Origin: Nocardia inohanensis NBRC 100128
GTDB lineage: Bacteria; Actinomycetota; Actinomycetes; Mycobacteriales; Mycobacteriaceae
NCBI RefSeq assembly: GCF_001612945.1
Contig: NZ_BDBK01000021.1
Coordinates: forward strand, 1-64,000
Length of the DNA stretch: 64,000 nucleotides
Direction of reading: 5' to 3'
Shown here piece after piece: positions 16,084-24,006 of the stretch (its first letter is position 1; every line of letters starts with the position of its first letter). The notes under the pieces were generated by a model. It was not told where the DNA came from. It saw nothing but the letters and a program-made list of their open reading frames with translations, and did not search any database. The translations under genes were made by a program, and so were the position numbers.

Positions 16084-17181
16084 CTAGTCGGCCCACACCT
16101 CGTCGATGGGCGTGCCCGCGTTCGGCGGCGGGGTGGGGATGCCGCCCGGGGTGCGGGAGAAGCGCGGGGCCGGGGCGTGCTGCACGACGCCGTCGATCTC
16201 GATCAGGCCGGAGCGCGCCTGGATGTGCGGGTTCTGCTCGGCCTCGCTGAAGGTGAGGACCGGGGTGGTGCAGGCGTCGGTGTGCTCGAAGACGGCCCAC
16301 CATTCGTCGCGGGTCTTGGTCTTGAACTTGTCCGCGAACAGCTTTCGCAGCTGATCCTGACCGGCCGGATCGAGCTGGTGGGGCAGGCCCTCCGGATCGA
16401 TCTCCAGGCCCTTCAGCATTTCGGCGTAGAACTGCGGCTCGATGCAGCCGACCGCCATGTACTTGCCGTCGGAGGTCTCGTACGTGTCGTAGAAGGCCAT
16501 GCCGGTGTCGAGCAGGTTGGTGCCGCGCTCGTCGGACCACAGCCCCATGCCCTTCATGCCCCAGATCATGTGTGAAAGGGCAAGCGCCCCATCGATCATG
16601 GCGGAGTCGATGACCTGGCCCTTGCCGGAGGTCTGCCGTTCCACCAGGGCGGCCAGGATGCCGAAGACCAGGAACATGGAGCCGCCGCCGAAGTCGCCGA
16701 CCATGTTCAGCGGGGGCACGGGCCGCTCACCCTTGCGGCCGATGGCATTGAGCACGCCGGTCAGCGAGATGTAGTTGATGTCGTGCCCGGCGCGGTCGGC
16801 CATCGGCCCGTCCTGGCCCCAGCCGGTCATGCGGCCGTACACCAGCCGCGGATTGCGCTCCAGCGCGAGCTCGGGACCCAGCCCCATACGCTCGGTGACG
16901 CCCGGCCGGAAGCCTTCGATCAGCACATCGGCCTTGTCGACCAGGCCGAGAACCTTCTCGATATCGGCCGGATCCTTCAGGTTCGCCTCGACAATGGTCC
17001 GGCCACGCCACTGCGGCCGCTCCATGAATCCGGGGAACTGTCCGGGCCGCTGTACCCGGACCACGTCCGCGCCGAGATCCGCGAGCAGCAGTGCGGCGTG
17101 CGGACCGGGGCCGATACCGGCCAGTTCAACAACCCGGATACCCGCGAGCGGGCCCTGCTTGACGGTGGATGGAGTGCTCAC
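16084..17181 (-). CDS. CaiB/BaiF CoA-transferase family, alpha-methylacyl-CoA racemase type
   Basis: A 365-residue protein related to mycobacterial MCR (alpha-methylacyl-CoA racemase). It would invert the C2 configuration of methyl-branched acyl-CoAs such as pristanoyl-CoA so that beta-oxidation can proceed. Visible features are LAGIGPGPHAALLLADLGADV with VVRVQRPG at the N-terminus, GRMTGWGQDGPMADRAGHDINYI around the catalytic His of the racemase subfamily, and GMAFYDTYETSDGKYMAVG further on. The racemase pair Asp and His (GHDINY) favours racemase over CoA-transferase. The GTG at 17181 has AGGCAGGAC directly upstream. Longer readings into the upstream region are non-coding-like. Confidence 0.88.
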   Translation of the reverse strand: MSTPSTVKQGPLAGIRVVELAGIGPGPHAALLLADLGADVVRVQRPGQFPGFMERPQWRGRTIVEANLKDPADIEKVLGLVDKADVLIEGFRPGVTERMGLGPELALERNPRLVYGRMTGWGQDGPMADRAGHDINYISLTGVLNAIGRKGERPVPPLNMVGDFGGGSMFLVFGILAALVERQTSGKGQVIDSAMIDGALALSHMIWGMKGMGLWSDERGTNLLDTGMAFYDTYETSDGKYMAVGCIEPQFYAEMLKGLEIDPEGLPHQLDPAGQDQLRKLFADKFKTKTRDEWWAVFEHTDACTTPVLTFSEAEQNPHIQARSGLIEIDGVVQHAPAPRFSRTPGGIPTPPPNAGTPIDEVWAD

Positions 17182-17370
17182 GTCCTGCCTCGGTTCATCG
17201 TCGATCCTGCGCACCGGATCACAACACCGGTGTTGACGGTATGACAATAACGCTTCGCTGCCTGCCGGCGGCAAGGGGTGAGGGTCGGGTCGGGAAGCGG
17301 ATGGCCGCCGTGTTCGTCCGGAAGTCGGTGGGGTGGGAGACAATGCGTGAAAAGAGTGGAGGTCGGTGGA

Positions 17371-17853
17371 GTGAGTGCGTCGGGTGAGGTGCTGGTCGGC
17401 CTCGCGATCGTGGTGGGCCTGCTCGGGGTGATCGTGCCGATCCTGCCGGGGGTGATCCTGATCGATGCCGCGATCCTGGTGTGGGCGATCATGACCGGGG
17501 GAGCGGGTGCTTGGACCGTATTCGCGGTCTGCACAACGTTTTTGGTGATCAGCGGCATCATCAAATACACCTGGCCGGGCCGCAAACTCAAGGAAGCCGG
17601 CGTCCCGAACCGCTCGCTGTTCATCGGCGCGGTGCTCGGCATCATCGGATTCTTCGTGGTCCCGGTGATCGGCCTGTTCCTGGGATTCGTTCTGGGCGTT
17701 TACCTTTCGGAACTCCAGCGCATCCAGCAACAGAACGCCGCCTGGCAGTCGACCGTGCACGCCCTCAAAGGCGTCGGCCTGTCCATGCTCATCGAACTAT
17801 TGGGGGCTCTACTGGCGGCGGGCGTCTGGCTCGCCGCCGCCATCGCCCTCTAA
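17371..17853 (+). CDS. DUF456 membrane protein
   Basis: A 160-residue integral membrane protein of the DUF456 family, with about four hydrophobic segments (LVGLAIVVGLLGVIVPILPG, ILVWAIMTGG, LFIGAVLGIIGFFVVPVIG and a final AGVWLAAAIAL). A short cytoplasmic loop contains KYTWPGRKLKEAG. Its function is unknown. The GTG at 17371 has a GGAGG eight bases upstream, which decides the start. It is divergent from the racemase gene. Its stop overlaps the convergent amidohydrolase stop by 4 bp. Confidence 0.85.
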   Translation: MSASGEVLVGLAIVVGLLGVIVPILPGVILIDAAILVWAIMTGGAGAWTVFAVCTTFLVISGIIKYTWPGRKLKEAGVPNRSLFIGAVLGIIGFFVVPVIGLFLGFVLGVYLSELQRIQQQNAAWQSTVHALKGVGLSMLIELLGALLAAGVWLAAAIAL

Positions 17854-18740
17854 CGCATCGGCGGCCGTAGCTTGCGGTCGATGATCGGCAGCGGAAGCGT
17901 GTCGTGCGGAAGCGGTTTCGGCAATTCCGAGCGATGCAGCCGCAAGGTCGGCGCTTCCGGTCCGAACATCGGCACGGCCGGCGCCGGAGCGGCCCGCCGT
18001 TTCTTGGCGGGCAGCCCGTAGAACGCGCGGGCATTGTCGTCCAGCACCCGGTGCAGATCCCCGCCCACCGCATTCGCGATCAAATCGATGTCGTCGTTGC
18101 GGAACGGCCGCCCCGCCCGCGTCCCCGGCAGATCCGACCCGAACATCAGAGCCTCGGGGCTCACCGCGTGAATCCGCCGCAGCGCCAGCCCCACATCCAT
18201 CGACACCCGCCCGAACCCGGAGGCCTTCACCTTGGCCCCGCGATCCACGAGGTTCAGCAGATACGGCAGGCAGTCGTCGCTCATCCCCATGTGATCGATC
18301 GACAGCTTGGGCAGTTTGGTGATGACCGGTTCCAGCGACCCCAGCATGGACCCGTCGATATACAACTCCACATGCCACCCGGCGAGCTCGTACGCCCGCA
18401 ACGCCAGCATGGTCAGCCCGACGATATCCCCGCCGCCGCGCTTCAGATTGAACCGAACCGCCCGCACCCCGGCCCGATTCAGCGAGACGATCTCGTCGTC
18501 GGTGGCGTCCACGTGCAGATTGGCGACCCCGACCCAGCCCTCGCCGAGTTCGGCGAGGGCGGCCCGTAGAAAGCTCTGATCCGTGCCCTGGAAGGACCCG
18601 CTGACCACGGCCCCGCCCTCGATATCGAAGCGCCGCATGCGCTCGCGATAGGCCGAGATGGGGTAGGGGTCGGGCAGGTAGCCCTCGTTCTCGATCAGCG
18701 GGAACCGCGGATCGATGATGTGGACATGGGCATCGAACAC
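17850..18740 (-). CDS. Amidohydrolase-2 family metal-dependent hydrolase
   Basis: A 296-residue TIM-barrel protein. The MFDAHVHIIDPRFPL start carries the HxH metal motif. IDHMG and MFGSDLPGTR near the end supply the His and catalytic Asp of the family, which contains decarboxylases and lactonases such as LigI and 2-pyrone hydrolases. The C-terminal 50 residues (from about AKKRRAAPAP) form a Pro-rich extension ending RKLRPPMR, unusual for the family. The substrate cannot be determined. It is adjacent to the upstream fprA gene in the same direction but separated by 67 bp. Confidence 0.85.
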   Translation of the reverse strand: MFDAHVHIIDPRFPLIENEGYLPDPYPISAYRERMRRFDIEGGAVVSGSFQGTDQSFLRAALAELGEGWVGVANLHVDATDDEIVSLNRAGVRAVRFNLKRGGGDIVGLTMLALRAYELAGWHVELYIDGSMLGSLEPVITKLPKLSIDHMGMSDDCLPYLLNLVDRGAKVKASGFGRVSMDVGLALRRIHAVSPEALMFGSDLPGTRAGRPFRNDDIDLIANAVGGDLHRVLDDNARAFYGLPAKKRRAAPAPAVPMFGPEAPTLRLHRSELPKPLPHDTLPLPIIDRKLRPPMR

Positions 18741-18807
18741 TTGATCAGCATGCCTCAGAACGGTGACAAGTGTGGATGACCTTGTCCACCTGGCGGATCG
18801 ATCCTGG

Positions 18808-20208
18808 TCAGGACGGGTTGTTCACCTTGTCCGGTTCGGACGCGCGGAGCATGTCCTCGCGCTCGACGACCTTGACCCGCTCGCGGCCCTCCGGCTCGCC
18901 CAGCGCGCGCTCGTGCGCGTCCAGGCGGTACCAGCCGGCCCAGGTGGTGAACGGGATGCCCTTGCCCTCGAGGAAGGTGGTGACCGCGTCCAGCTCCGGT
19001 TCGGCGGCGGGCGCGAAGTTCGCGGCGTCGTCGAGCAGGCAGGCGATGGTCTCGTTGGCGTCGCCCTTGGTGTGGCCGATCAGGCCGACCGGACCGCGCT
19101 TGATCCAGCCCGTCACGTAGGTAGCGGGCATGTAGCGCTCCGCACCGTCGGCGTCCTCGTTCACCAGCACGCGCCCGGCCTCGTTCGGCACGGTCCCGGC
19201 CTGGTCGTCGAAGGGCAGCGCCGGAATGTTCTGCGACAGGTAGCCGACCGCGCGGTACACGGCCTGGATGTCCCAGTTCTTGAATTCGCCGGTGCCCTTG
19301 CAGTTTCCGGTGCCGTCGAGCTGGGTGCGCTCGGTGCGCAGGCCGACGACCTTGCCGTTCTCGCCGACGATCTCGGCGGGCGATTCGAAGAAGTGCAGGA
19401 ACAGCTTGTGCGGGCGGTCGCCGACATCGCGAATCGCCCACTGCTCCAAGGTGTTGCAGATCATGTCGACCTGCTTGGAGTGCCGGCGCGCCGCCTCGGA
19501 GCCTTCGTCGTAGTCGATGTCCTCGGGATCGACGATGACCTCGATGGTCGGCGAGTGGTCGAGCTCGCGCAGCTCCAGCGGGGTGAACTTGGCCTGCGCC
19601 GGACCGCGCCGCCCGAACACGTGCACCTCGATGGCCTTGTTGGCCTTGAGGCCCTCGTAGACGTTCGGCGGGATCTCGGTCGGCAGCAGTTCGTCACCGG
19701 TCTTGGCCAGCACGCGCGCCACGTCCAGGGCCACGTTGCCGACGCCCAGCACGGCGACCTTCTCGGCCTCGAGCGGCCATTCGCGCGGCACGTCCGGGTG
19801 CCCGTCGTACCAGGAGACGAAGTCCGCGGCGCCGTAGGAGCCGTCCAGGTCGATGCCCGGAACCTCCAGGGCCCGGTCGGCATTGGCGCCGGTGGAGAAG
19901 ATGACCGCGTCGTAGAACCGTTGCAGGTCCTCGAGGGTGATGTCGACGCCGTAGTCGATATTGCCGAGCAGGCGCACCTGCGGCTTGTCGAGCACCTTGT
20001 GCAGGGCGGTGATGATGCCCTTGATGCGCGGATGGTCCGGAGCGACGCCGTAGCGGATGAGACCGAACGGGGCGGGCATCCGCTCGTAGAGGTCGATGCT
20101 CACATCGGCATCGGATTTCATCAGCGCGTCGGCGGCGTAGATACCGGCCGGGCCGGCGCCCACGATCGCAATGCGGAGCGGGCGGGTCGCTGCACTCTGT
20201 TCGGTCAT
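18808..20208 (-). CDS. fprA: NADPH-ferredoxin reductase, adrenodoxin-reductase type
   Basis: A 466-residue flavoprotein that passes electrons from NADPH to ferredoxin. The FAD-binding GAGPAG motif is at residues 17-22, followed by the ERMPAPFGLIRYGVAPDH signature of the FprA family. The NADP-binding GVGNVALDVAR and the adrenodoxin-reductase VFGRRGPAQAKFT are also present. The ATG at 20208 is preferred over GTG 20220 because the AAAGGG ribosome site is 11 bp upstream of it. A DtxR/IdeR-like box lies 50-68 bp upstream of the ATG, suggesting induction under iron limitation. Its partner ferredoxin is not in the window. Confidence 0.93.
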   Translation of the reverse strand: MTEQSAATRPLRIAIVGAGPAGIYAADALMKSDADVSIDLYERMPAPFGLIRYGVAPDHPRIKGIITALHKVLDKPQVRLLGNIDYGVDITLEDLQRFYDAVIFSTGANADRALEVPGIDLDGSYGAADFVSWYDGHPDVPREWPLEAEKVAVLGVGNVALDVARVLAKTGDELLPTEIPPNVYEGLKANKAIEVHVFGRRGPAQAKFTPLELRELDHSPTIEVIVDPEDIDYDEGSEAARRHSKQVDMICNTLEQWAIRDVGDRPHKLFLHFFESPAEIVGENGKVVGLRTERTQLDGTGNCKGTGEFKNWDIQAVYRAVGYLSQNIPALPFDDQAGTVPNEAGRVLVNEDADGAERYMPATYVTGWIKRGPVGLIGHTKGDANETIACLLDDAANFAPAAEPELDAVTTFLEGKGIPFTTWAGWYRLDAHERALGEPEGRERVKVVEREDMLRASEPDKVNNPS

Positions 20209-20257
20209 TCTTACGCGCACCCTTTGATTCGATACTTCAGGTCGTGGTCGTTATTTC

Positions 20258-20276
20258 TTAGCTTAGGCTAAGTTGC
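20258..20276 (-). promoter_or_regulatory. IdeR/DtxR-like iron box upstream of fprA
   Basis: TTAGCTTAGGCTAAGTTGC matches 14 of 19 positions of the consensus TTAGGTTAGGCTAACCTAA, including the central nine bases TTAGGCTAA. CTTAG and CTAAG arms give the dyad. It sits 50 bp upstream of the fprA start, suitable for repression by iron-loaded IdeR. Confidence 0.7.
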
Positions 20277-20484
20277 GACCGGGTTCGGGGTGTCCGGTAG
20301 ACCCCCGACGCTGCATCGTTGCTGCGTGGTCCTGCTATTCCCGCCGGGGCGGGGGAATTGTGCTGATTCTATCGGTGAGGTGGACTCGGACCCGCGAGGG
20401 TGCGATGAACCACACGAATGCCCGCCGATTCGACACCCCGGAGCCGCGCTCGATACGCCGGTATTGGGCAGGCATGATCTACCC

Positions 20485-20922
20485 ATGAGTGACGTCGATG
20501 ACCAGCCGGTTCGGATCGATCAGGACGAGACCCGCACCATGCTGCCCTTCCTGGTGGCGGCCGTGGTGATCGTGCTCGTCATCGTCGGCATCGTGATCGC
20601 CGCGCTGGTCTCCCCGGCTGAGAAGAATGTCACAGATTCCGATCGATTGGCCATCGCCGCCCGCAATTTCACCGATGCCCGCGGCGGCGCGGAATCGCTC
20701 GAAAAGTCCACGGCCTGCGAGGGTTTCGACCCGGCCAAGTCGCCGCTGGCGGGCAAGCCCGGTGAACAGGATCCGAAGTACGCCTACGTAAAACTCGCCG
20801 ACCCCCGGGTCGAGGGCGACAAGGCGACCGCCCAGGTCACCTGGCAGGCCGGCGACCGGGAATCCACCACCACCTGGCACTTCAGCAAGTCGGGTTCGTC
20901 CTGGTTGGTGTGCGATTCGTGA
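20485..20922 (+). CDS. Single-pass membrane protein with extracytoplasmic domain
   Basis: A 145-residue protein: a short acidic cytoplasmic head (MSDVDDQPVRIDQDETR), one membrane helix (MLPFLVAAVVIVLVIVGIVIAAL) and about 95 residues outside. The outer domain contains NFTDARGG, VTWQAGDRESTTTWHF and two cysteines (TACEGF and LVCDS at the C-terminus) that could form a disulfide. It resembles small DUF4878-like or lumen-facing NTF2-type proteins of actinobacteria, but I do not assign it firmly. The ATG at 20485 is the only start that places the membrane helix near the N-terminus. A short hairpin at 20955-20973 follows. Confidence 0.72.
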   Translation: MSDVDDQPVRIDQDETRTMLPFLVAAVVIVLVIVGIVIAALVSPAEKNVTDSDRLAIAARNFTDARGGAESLEKSTACEGFDPAKSPLAGKPGEQDPKYAYVKLADPRVEGDKATAQVTWQAGDRESTTTWHFSKSGSSWLVCDS

Positions 20923-20954
20923 CACGGTTTCGATGATCGGCGAACGGTTTGACA

Positions 20955-20973
20955 GCCGGGCCTCGCACCCGGC
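20955..20973 (+). terminator. Short hairpin after membrane protein gene
   Basis: GCCGGG and CCCGGC form a 6-bp stem with a 7-nt loop, 33 bp after the stop and just before the riboswitch. It is a possible terminator separating the two transcription units. Confidence 0.4.
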
Positions 20974-20982
20974 ACTCTTCTC

Positions 20983-21090
20983 CCAGGTCATGAGTACCAG
21001 CGAAAAGCCCCGGCTGGCTGGTCGGCAACCCTCCTCCGCGGTGGGGTGCTCCGGGTGACGACCTGGCTGTGCATCGGAGAGCGATGCGGC
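20983..21090 (+). ncRNA. SAM-IV-type riboswitch controlling rhodanese-metZ
   Basis: P1 is CCAGGTC at 20983-20989 pairing with GACCTGG at 21060-21066. Inside are the S-box-like ATGAGTACCAGCG, AAGCCCCGGCTGGCTGG, GGCAACCCTCC and GCGGTGGGGTGCTCCGGGTGA elements characteristic of actinobacterial SAM-IV. A following hairpin (GCATCG at 21071, CGATGC at 21082) matches the extra 3' element. It lies 27 bp before the rhodanese start. Binding of S-adenosylmethionine would lower expression, probably by occluding translation, because the AGGAGG site follows closely. Confidence 0.88.
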
Positions 21091-21116
21091 AAGTGCGGAT
21101 TCACAGGAGGTTTGCA

Positions 21117-21539
21117 GTGAGCTACGCGGGTGACATCACGCCGAAGCAGGCGTGGGAACTGTTGCGCGACAATCCGGATGCGGTGCTGGTCGATGTGCGC
21201 ACCGAAGCCGAATGGCGTTTCGTCGGCGTCCCCGACACCAGCGGCATCGGCCGCCCGACCGCGCTGATCGAATGGGTGGACGTCACCGGCACCCCGAACG
21301 CGCGCTTCGTGGATCAGCTCAAGGGCATCCTCGCCGAGCGCGGCGCGGACTCCGAAGCCCCCGTCATCTTCATCTGCCGGTCCGGCCAGCGCTCCATCGG
21401 CGCGGCCACCGCGGCCACCGCCGTCGGCTTCACGCCGTCGTTCAATGTGGTCGAGGGTTTCGAAGGCGCACTGGACGCACAGGGTCACCGCGGCAGCACC
21501 GGCTGGCGCGCCGACGGCCTGCCCTGGCGGCAGTCGTAA
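21117..21539 (+). CDS. Rhodanese-like sulfurtransferase domain protein
   Basis: A 140-residue single rhodanese domain, counterpart of Rv0390. Active-site Cys87 lies in the loop CRSGQRSIGA, which can carry a persulfide. LVDVRTEAEWRFVG is the CH2A motif. It is the first gene behind the SAM riboswitch and immediately upstream of metZ, so it may provide or handle sulfide for homocysteine synthesis. That role is inferred from context. The GTG start at 21117 is fixed by AGGAGG at 21105-21110 with a 6-bp spacing. Confidence 0.92.
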   Translation: MSYAGDITPKQAWELLRDNPDAVLVDVRTEAEWRFVGVPDTSGIGRPTALIEWVDVTGTPNARFVDQLKGILAERGADSEAPVIFICRSGQRSIGAATAATAVGFTPSFNVVEGFEGALDAQGHRGSTGWRADGLPWRQS

Positions 21540-21565
21540 CCGGCTCGGGTCGATAGGAGGCAGTC

Positions 21566-22780
21566 ATGATCACCGGTGGTTCGTTCGACCGTCCGCTCCC
21601 CGAGGGCGTCGGCCCCGCCACGATCAGCGTGCGCGGCGGCACCCGGCGCTCCGGTTTCGAGGAGACCTCGGAGGCGCTGTTCCTGAATTCCGGATTCGTC
21701 TACGAGAGCGCCGAAGCCGCCGAAGCGTCGTTCACCGGCGATATCGAGCACTTCGTGTACTCGCGCTACGGCAATCCGACGGTCGCCATGTTCGAGGAGC
21801 GGCTGCGCCTCATCGACGGCGCGGAGGCGGCCTTCGCGACCGCGTCCGGCATGTCCGCGGTCTTCACCGCCCTGGGCGCGCTGCTCGGCGCGGGTGACCG
21901 ATTGGTCGCGGCCCGTTCGCTTTTCGGCTCCTGCTTCGTGGTGGCCAACGAGATCCTGCCGCGCTGGGGCGTGGAGACGGTCTTCGTCGACGGCGAGGAT
22001 CTGGACCAGTGGGAACAGGCGCTGTCGGTGCCCACCCAGGCCGTGTTCTTCGAAACCCCTTCCAATCCGATGCAGACCCTGGTGGATGTGCAAGCGGTGG
22101 CGGATCTTTCGCATGCCGCGGGCGCGAAGGTGGTGCTGGACAACGTCTTCGCCACTCCGCTGCTCCAGAAGGGCTTCGAGCTCGGCGCGGACGTGCTGGT
22201 CTACTCCGGCACCAAGCACATCGACGGTCAGGGGCGCGTGCTCGGCGGCGCGATCCTGGGCTCGCAGGAGTACATCGACGGCCCGGTCAAGAACCTGATG
22301 CGGCACACCGGCCCGGCACTGAGCCCCTTCAACGCCTGGACGCTGCTCAAGGGCCTGGAGACCATGCCCCTGCGGCTGCGCCAGTCCGTCGAGTCGGCCC
22401 TGCGGATCGCCGAGTTCCTGGAGCAGCATCCGGCCGTGGCCTGGGTGAAGTACCCGTTCCTGAAGTCGCACCCGCAGTACGAGCTGGCCAAGCGTCAGAT
22501 GTCCGGCGGCGGCACGGTGATCACCTTCGAGCTGAAGGCCCCCGAATCAGAGGGCAAGAAGCGCGCCTTCGAGGTGCTCAACGGCCTGCGCATCATCGAC
22601 ATCTCCAACAATCTCGGCGACGCCAAGACCCTGATCACCCACCCCGCCACCACGACTCATCGTGCGATGGGGCCGGAGGGCCGGGCGTCGATCGGCCTCA
22701 CCGACGGCGTGCTGCGCATCTCCATCGGCCTCGAGGATGTCGAGGATCTGATCGGCGATCTGGATCGTGCGCTGAGCTGA
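21566..22780 (+). CDS. metZ: O-succinylhomoserine sulfhydrylase
   Basis: A 404-residue PLP enzyme of the Cys/Met metabolism family, counterpart of Rv0391. It makes homocysteine from an activated homoserine ester and sulfide. The PLP lysine is Lys217 in VYSGTKHIDGQGR. Other family motifs are SRYGNPT at the N-terminus, ETPSNP, and SNNLGDAKTLITHPATTTH near the C-terminus. The HIDGQGR context is typical of MetZ rather than cystathionine gamma-synthase. It lies 26 bp after the rhodanese gene with GATAGGAGG before the start, under the same SAM riboswitch, and is followed by an intrinsic terminator. Confidence 0.95.
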   Translation: MITGGSFDRPLPEGVGPATISVRGGTRRSGFEETSEALFLNSGFVYESAEAAEASFTGDIEHFVYSRYGNPTVAMFEERLRLIDGAEAAFATASGMSAVFTALGALLGAGDRLVAARSLFGSCFVVANEILPRWGVETVFVDGEDLDQWEQALSVPTQAVFFETPSNPMQTLVDVQAVADLSHAAGAKVVLDNVFATPLLQKGFELGADVLVYSGTKHIDGQGRVLGGAILGSQEYIDGPVKNLMRHTGPALSPFNAWTLLKGLETMPLRLRQSVESALRIAEFLEQHPAVAWVKYPFLKSHPQYELAKRQMSGGGTVITFELKAPESEGKKRAFEVLNGLRIIDISNNLGDAKTLITHPATTTHRAMGPEGRASIGLTDGVLRISIGLEDVEDLIGDLDRALS

Positions 22781-22795
22781 TCTGCTCGAACTCCG

Positions 22796-22830
22796 AAGCC
22801 GGGACCGTCCCTGACGGTCCCGGCTTTTTT
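22796..22830 (+). terminator. metZ intrinsic terminator
   Basis: AAGCCGGGACCGTC at 22796-22809 pairs with GACGGTCCCGGCTT at 22813-22826 and is followed by more T residues (six in all). It is a clear Rho-independent terminator 16 bp after metZ. Confidence 0.92.
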
Positions 22831-22870
22831 GCGTCAAGGGGTCCGGGGGCTCAGCCCCCGCCTTCTCCTA

Positions 22871-22888
22871 TTGACAGCTTGCTGTCAA
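22871..22888. promoter_or_regulatory. MarR-type operator 1
   Basis: TTGACAGCTTGCTGTCAA has perfect 8-bp arms around TT. It starts exactly 20 bp before a second related palindrome and overlaps a likely -35 (TTGACA). Confidence 0.8.
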
Positions 22889-22890
22889 AT

Positions 22891-22908
22891 ATGACAGGAT
22901 GCTGTCAT
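22891..22908. promoter_or_regulatory. MarR-type operator 2 overlapping the start codon
   Basis: ATGACAGGATGCTGTCAT has 7-bp arms (ATGACAG and CTGTCAT) around GATG. It overlaps the first ATG at 22907, so a bound regulator would block transcription start or translation. Confidence 0.75.
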
Positions 22909-23545
22909 GATGAAGACAGTGCATCTGGCCGTGTACGACACCTTCGCCGACTGGGAGCCTGGTTTCGCCACCGCGCACATCAATCGCGCACTATGGCATC
23001 GCGAGCCGGGCACCTGGCAGGTCAAGACCGTCGGACCGACAACCGAACCCGTCACCTCCATGGGTGGCATGACGGTCGTCCCGGATATCGCGCTCGCGGA
23101 CCTCTCCCCGTCGGACAGCGCTCTGCTGATCCTGCCCGGCTCCGACACCTGGGAAACCGGTGCGCTGAAGGACTTCTCGGACAAGGCTGCCGAATTCCTC
23201 GCCGCCGGCGTCCCGGTCGCCGCCATCTGCGGAGCCACCTTCGGCCTGGCGGCGGCGGGCCTGCTGGATGAGCGCAAGCACACCAGCAACGCCGCGGAAT
23301 ACCTTGCCTACAGCGGATATTCGGGCGCCGCCAACTTCGTTCCGCAGCCCGCCGTCACCGACGGTGAGCTGATCACCGGAAGCGGCATCGCCCCCGTCGA
23401 TTTCGCCGCCGCCATCTTCGCGAAGCTCGGCATCTACGAACCGCACGTACTCGAAGCCTGGATCAAGATGTACAAGCACAACGATCCGGCCGGCTTCTAC
23501 GCCCTCGCCGAGTACGAGCAGTCCCGCACGGCGGTGGCCGAGTGA
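22907..23545 (+). CDS. DJ-1/PfpI family (type 1 glutamine amidotransferase-like) protein
   Basis: A 212-residue ThiJ/PfpI-fold protein. The nucleophile elbow AICGATFGLA carries Cys108. LLILPGSDTWE precedes it, and a Glu lies in the YDTFADWEPG segment, as in DJ-1 enzymes that act on aldehydes or protect against electrophiles. It is the first gene of a two-gene operon with a MarR regulator, overlapping it by 4 bp (GTGA), and two palindromic operators flank its start. This suggests induction by a small reactive or aromatic compound. ATG 22910 is an equally possible start. No substrate can be named. Confidence 0.88.
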   Translation: MMKTVHLAVYDTFADWEPGFATAHINRALWHREPGTWQVKTVGPTTEPVTSMGGMTVVPDIALADLSPSDSALLILPGSDTWETGALKDFSDKAAEFLAAGVPVAAICGATFGLAAAGLLDERKHTSNAAEYLAYSGYSGAANFVPQPAVTDGELITGSGIAPVDFAAAIFAKLGIYEPHVLEAWIKMYKHNDPAGFYALAEYEQSRTAVAE

Positions 23546-23997
23546 ACTCGCCCGAGCAGGACCTCTTCGCCACCTCGGCGGTCACCACGTTCAAGCTGAA
23601 CGGCCAATTCCTGGCCATCGCAGAGGAATTGGCCCGTCCGTCCGGTATCACCGTGGCCTGGTGGATGGTGCTCGGCGCGGTGCTGCGCGAGCCGCTGCCG
23701 GTGGCGGGTATCGCCCGCGAGATGGGCATCACCCGCCAGAGCGTGCAGCGGGTGGCGGATCTGCTGGTGGACAAGGGCTTTGCCGAGTACCGCCCGAACC
23801 CGGCGCACAAGCGCGCCAAGCTGGTGGCGATCACCGAAGCCGGGCTCGACGCCGTCCGCGCCATCGACCCGCAGCACGCCGCCTACGCCAAGCGCCTCGC
23901 GGCGGAACTCGGAGTCGGCGAAATGCGCACCATCGCCGCCGCGCTCACCCGCTTGTCCGCGGCCCTGGACGCGGTCGGCCTGCCCGAAATCGATTGA
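23542..23997 (+). CDS. MarR family transcriptional regulator
   Basis: A 151-residue winged-helix regulator with AIEELARPSGITVAWWMVLGAV, then the helix-turn-helix VAGIAREMGITRQSVQRVADLL, and the wing GFAEYRPNPAHKRAKLVAIT. The GTG start overlaps the stop of the DJ-1 gene, so translation is coupled. MarR dimers bind palindromes of about 16-20 bp, and the two operators at 22871-22908 fit autoregulation of the operon. No conserved redox cysteine is seen, so a small-molecule ligand is more likely than oxidation. Confidence 0.9.
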   Translation: MNSPEQDLFATSAVTTFKLNGQFLAIAEELARPSGITVAWWMVLGAVLREPLPVAGIAREMGITRQSVQRVADLLVDKGFAEYRPNPAHKRAKLVAITEAGLDAVRAIDPQHAAYAKRLAAELGVGEMRTIAAALTRLSAALDAVGLPEID

Positions 23998-24006
23998 CGG
24001 ACAGGC

